Shown in pieces: positions 61,637 through 64,000 of a DNA stretch of 64,000 nucleotides (the stretch's first letter is position 1; each line of letters starts with the position of its first letter). Below the pieces are notes generated by a model. It saw only the letters and a program-made list of their open reading frames with translations, was not told where the DNA came from and did no database searches. Both the position numbers and the translations under genes were made by a program. Source of the stretch: Alloprevotella rava (GTDB taxonomy: Bacteria > Bacteroidota > Bacteroidia > Bacteroidales > Bacteroidaceae); assembly GCF_014195585.1 (NCBI RefSeq), contig NZ_JACICA010000001.1:248001-312000 (forward strand). The letters are read 5' to 3'.

Positions 61637-61718
61637 CCGTGCATCCACAGTCTCCGGCGGAGACATACTATGCTTAATAGCGGGGAATGCCCAAAGGATA
61701 CCCCCCCCGTGGGGAAGT
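61637..61718 (+). repeat. Family C segment
   Basis: CAGTCTCCGGCGGAGACATAC and CTATGCTTAATAGCGGG-GAATGCCC parallel the forward block at 53275-53320; a C9 tract follows. The copy is shorter than at 53 kb. Confidence 0.55.
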
Positions 61719-61772
61719 CTTCCATAGATAGATATAGCTTGCAGCAGATAGTGGTAACTTTCTAAAAAGAAA

Positions 61773-61800
61773 CAGAACGGCAGGGGAGGCTGCCGTTCTG
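61773..61800 (-). terminator. Terminator of the S46 peptidase gene
   Basis: Perfect 11-base arms CAGAACGGCAG and CTGCCGTTCTG around GGGAGG, 12 bases past the stop, with an A/T-rich tail. Confidence 0.9.
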
Positions 61801-61811
61801 TGAGGAGTGAG

Positions 61812-63923
61812 TTAGTGTATCTCCATTTCGTTGAAGAGATATTTGCTTTCGCCGAATTTGTCGAGAATCCAGAGAACGTAGCGAATGTCGACGTTGATAC
61901 ATCGCTGGAGTTCGGGATCGAACTTGAGGTCGCTACTCAGTGCTTCGATATTGCCGTCGAAAGCTAAACCAACGAGTTCGCCTTTCGCATTCATGATGGG
62001 CGAACCTGAATTGCCGCCTGTGATGTCATTGTTGGAGATGAAGCATGTGGGCAACTGGCCGTCCTCTCGAGCATAGCGTCCGAAGTCGCGCGCCTCATAG
62101 AGCTGACGCATACGCGGATGTACGATGTAGTCGATATTGGTGCTGTCCTCCTTCTCAAACATGCCCTTCAGCGTGGTGCGCCAATCATAGAGCACACCAT
62201 CGCGAGGCTTCATCGCCTTTACGTGGCCGTAAGTCATGCGCAGTGTGAAGTTGGCATCGGGAGCTTTGGAGTTGTTGTACATCTCTTCGAGTCCACGAAC
62301 GTAGGTCTTCTCCAGGGGTTGGACGGCCGTTTTGAAATGTTTTGTTCCCTCCAATTTTTCTGAAAGTTCGTCAATGTCTTTAATCATCCTATAGATGGGA
62401 TCGGAAGTGAGCGTTTCTATCAAGGGATTGGCAGCGAAAGTCTCCAGCTTTTTGCGGCTGGCAAAGATGGACTGCGAGATGAGTTCGTAGGGATTGCCTA
62501 CCTGCAAACTGCGCGATATGGGCAAACGGCAGTTTTTCTCCCAGATGGGGAGCAGCAAGAGGGTGCGTTCAATGACATAATCCTTGGTGAAATCTTCCAG
62601 CTGTTTGTCATAGCTTTCGAGCAGAGCTTTGCTGCTGTTTTGGACATCCTGACGGTTGTTTGCCTTTAAGGCAGCGAGCAGTTTTTGCATGATTCTGTAG
62701 GATGCGGGATATTTGATGTTGCCCAGTGTTGCATACAGCAGATTATCGTCGAAGATAGAATCCTGATAAGTCTTACAGAGATTGTTGATGTCAGCCACCA
62801 CCGTTTGGTATTCAGGTTTGCCGCTTTGGCGCGCAAAATCTTGGAAGCGCTTTTCCTCACGGCGTTTCTCATCGATGAGTTTTAAGTTGCGCACAGCCTT
62901 AATCATGCCATCGTAGTTCTTCACCACATTGCCCAATCGCATATTGGTACTTTCAAGGACGAGGCGGATGCTGTCGTTCTTTTCCATATATTTCTTATAG
63001 AGATCGAGAACGGGCCAGCCAGCCATCACTATGGGCTGATTGGTGTTATTGACACGCAGTGCAACCTGTTCGGAGGTGAGGAAGCGCGATGTTGAGCCGG
63101 GGAAGCCCATCACCATGGTATAGTCGCCCTCCTGAACACCTTTTGAAGAAATGCGCAGATAGTTTTTGCGCTTCAAGGGAATATTCTTGGGACTGTAGGG
63201 TGCGGGTTGTCCGTTCTTATCGGCATAGATGCGAAACGCACACCAGTCGACATTTTGGCGAGGCCATACCCAGTTGTCGGAATTGCCACCAAACTGAGCT
63301 ACATTAAGGGGAGGATCGGCCACGAGGCGCACGTCAGTGTATTCCTGCATATAGATGATGTAGAACTGGTTGCCACCGAAGAATGGAAGCAGGGTTGATT
63401 CGATGCCTTTCAGCTTTGCATATTTCGATTTCTTGCGCAATTCGTTATTCATCTTCGAGGTGAAGCTGTAGCTCTGGCGTGTGTATTTATCGATGCCCAA
63501 TCGGCGTGCTTCAGCTTCGACCTGCGCCGTCACGTCTTCAATTGCCAAGACAAACGTAAAGGTGAGGTTGGGTGTGGGAAGTTCCTCCGCGCGACTTTTT
63601 GCAAAGAAACCGTCCTTGAGATAGTTTTTCTCAACGGTGCTCATGGCGTGGATGTAGGAGAAACCGCAATGGTTGTTGGTGAAGATAAGGCCGTCGGGCG
63701 ATACAACTTCACCCGTACATCCATTGCCGAAGATACCGACAACATCTTTCAGGCTCGAGCCTGTCTCACTATAGAGCTGGGAGGGCGGTAGTTGTAGACC
63801 TGCTTTTCGGAGCGAGTCGGCAAGGTGTTGTTGTTCCATAAGTTTTAGTAGCCACATACCTTCATCGGCACGGGCAACAAGGCTGCACAGAACAGCCACT
63901 GCTAACAATAAAACTTTCTTCAT
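61812..63923 (-). CDS. S46 dipeptidyl-peptidase, DPP7-like
   Basis: The 703-residue periplasmic protease has a signal peptide (MKKVLLLAVAVLCSLVARA), a trypsin-like fold with catalytic His85 in FTNNHCGF and nucleophile Ser639 in GGNSGSPI, and the Asp region GGNSDNWVWPR. It removes dipeptides from peptides in an amino-acid-fermenting lifestyle. The residue 18 after the nucleophile is Gly657 (AFDGN); in the family Gly there marks DPP7 (hydrophobic P1) and Arg marks DPP11 (acidic P1). It is monocistronic with a strong terminator. Confidence 0.9.
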   Translation of the reverse strand: MKKVLLLAVAVLCSLVARADEGMWLLKLMEQQHLADSLRKAGLQLPPSQLYSETGSSLKDVVGIFGNGCTGEVVSPDGLIFTNNHCGFSYIHAMSTVEKNYLKDGFFAKSRAEELPTPNLTFTFVLAIEDVTAQVEAEARRLGIDKYTRQSYSFTSKMNNELRKKSKYAKLKGIESTLLPFFGGNQFYIIYMQEYTDVRLVADPPLNVAQFGGNSDNWVWPRQNVDWCAFRIYADKNGQPAPYSPKNIPLKRKNYLRISSKGVQEGDYTMVMGFPGSTSRFLTSEQVALRVNNTNQPIVMAGWPVLDLYKKYMEKNDSIRLVLESTNMRLGNVVKNYDGMIKAVRNLKLIDEKRREEKRFQDFARQSGKPEYQTVVADINNLCKTYQDSIFDDNLLYATLGNIKYPASYRIMQKLLAALKANNRQDVQNSSKALLESYDKQLEDFTKDYVIERTLLLLPIWEKNCRLPISRSLQVGNPYELISQSIFASRKKLETFAANPLIETLTSDPIYRMIKDIDELSEKLEGTKHFKTAVQPLEKTYVRGLEEMYNNSKAPDANFTLRMTYGHVKAMKPRDGVLYDWRTTLKGMFEKEDSTNIDYIVHPRMRQLYEARDFGRYAREDGQLPTCFISNNDITGGNSGSPIMNAKGELVGLAFDGNIEALSSDLKFDPELQRCINVDIRYVLWILDKFGESKYLFNEMEIH

Positions 63924-64000
63924 ATCACTGTGGGGTTAAGGATTATACGATGGGGAGGTTGTGAGTTTGGACAGAACTCAGCATGGCTTAGAACGGATAG

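Overview
The window looks like chromosomal DNA of a Bacteroidales bacterium, most likely Prevotellaceae. Three things support this. Promoters repeatedly show the Bacteroidetes -7 element TAnnTTTG with a TTG about 20 bases upstream, and there are no consistent Shine-Dalgarno sites. The gene content includes a TonB-type receptor, two-part OMP families, DUF349, a DUF285/BspA-like protein, an S46 dipeptidyl-peptidase and the order rsfS-ftsH-cdsA. Two secreted proteins end in short YDLSGR/IYSTDGK-type tails like type IX secretion signals. Genus assignment is inference.

Layout. 0-10 kb holds housekeeping genes: a partial SIMPL protein, UPF0104-pepD, ksgA, a lone sulfotransferase, two tiny overlapping ORFs, rfbB, purA, and a perR-like regulator with a reverse rubrerythrin. 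10.9-21.1 kb is one long plus-strand block: an ABC pair, a YtrA-type GntR regulator, a MacB-like ATPase with two permeases, a periplasmic adaptor, a TolC protein and a NatAB-like exporter. Its promoter carries a matching AGTGTA/TACACT operator. 22-25 kb has corA and a five-repeat DUF349 protein. 25.2-29.5 kb is a decaying locus with C39 peptidase, OMP and glycosyltransferase pseudogenes beside an intact 975-residue OMP and an IS982-like remnant. 30-34 kb is a TonB receptor with a duplicated-domain lipoprotein and a His/Cys-bearing membrane protein, probably for metal uptake. 34.7-44 kb holds padR-pspC, cstA, a DUF3298 lipoprotein, cdsA, ftsH, rsfS and tRNA-Gln. 44-52 kb is a GH29/GH16 pair, a Upf1-like helicase and a truncated GH127-like protein. 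52-64 kb holds a small barrel protein, a DUF285 protein, recQ, dnaA, an MCE protein, a SPOR amidase and a DPP7-like peptidase.

Nearly every long intergenic gap holds members of three degenerate repeat families. Family A is made of CAATAAGG/CCTTATTG palindromes centred on CAGCTGAC. Family B is about 170-220 bases built from GTTGTCAC octamers. Family C is GC-rich hairpins. They recur in the same order at 29.5, 53.1 and 61.3 kb. These composite modules and the decayed peptide-export locus are the least ordinary parts of the window. All similarity statements come from reading the sequence and family knowledge; no database search was run.
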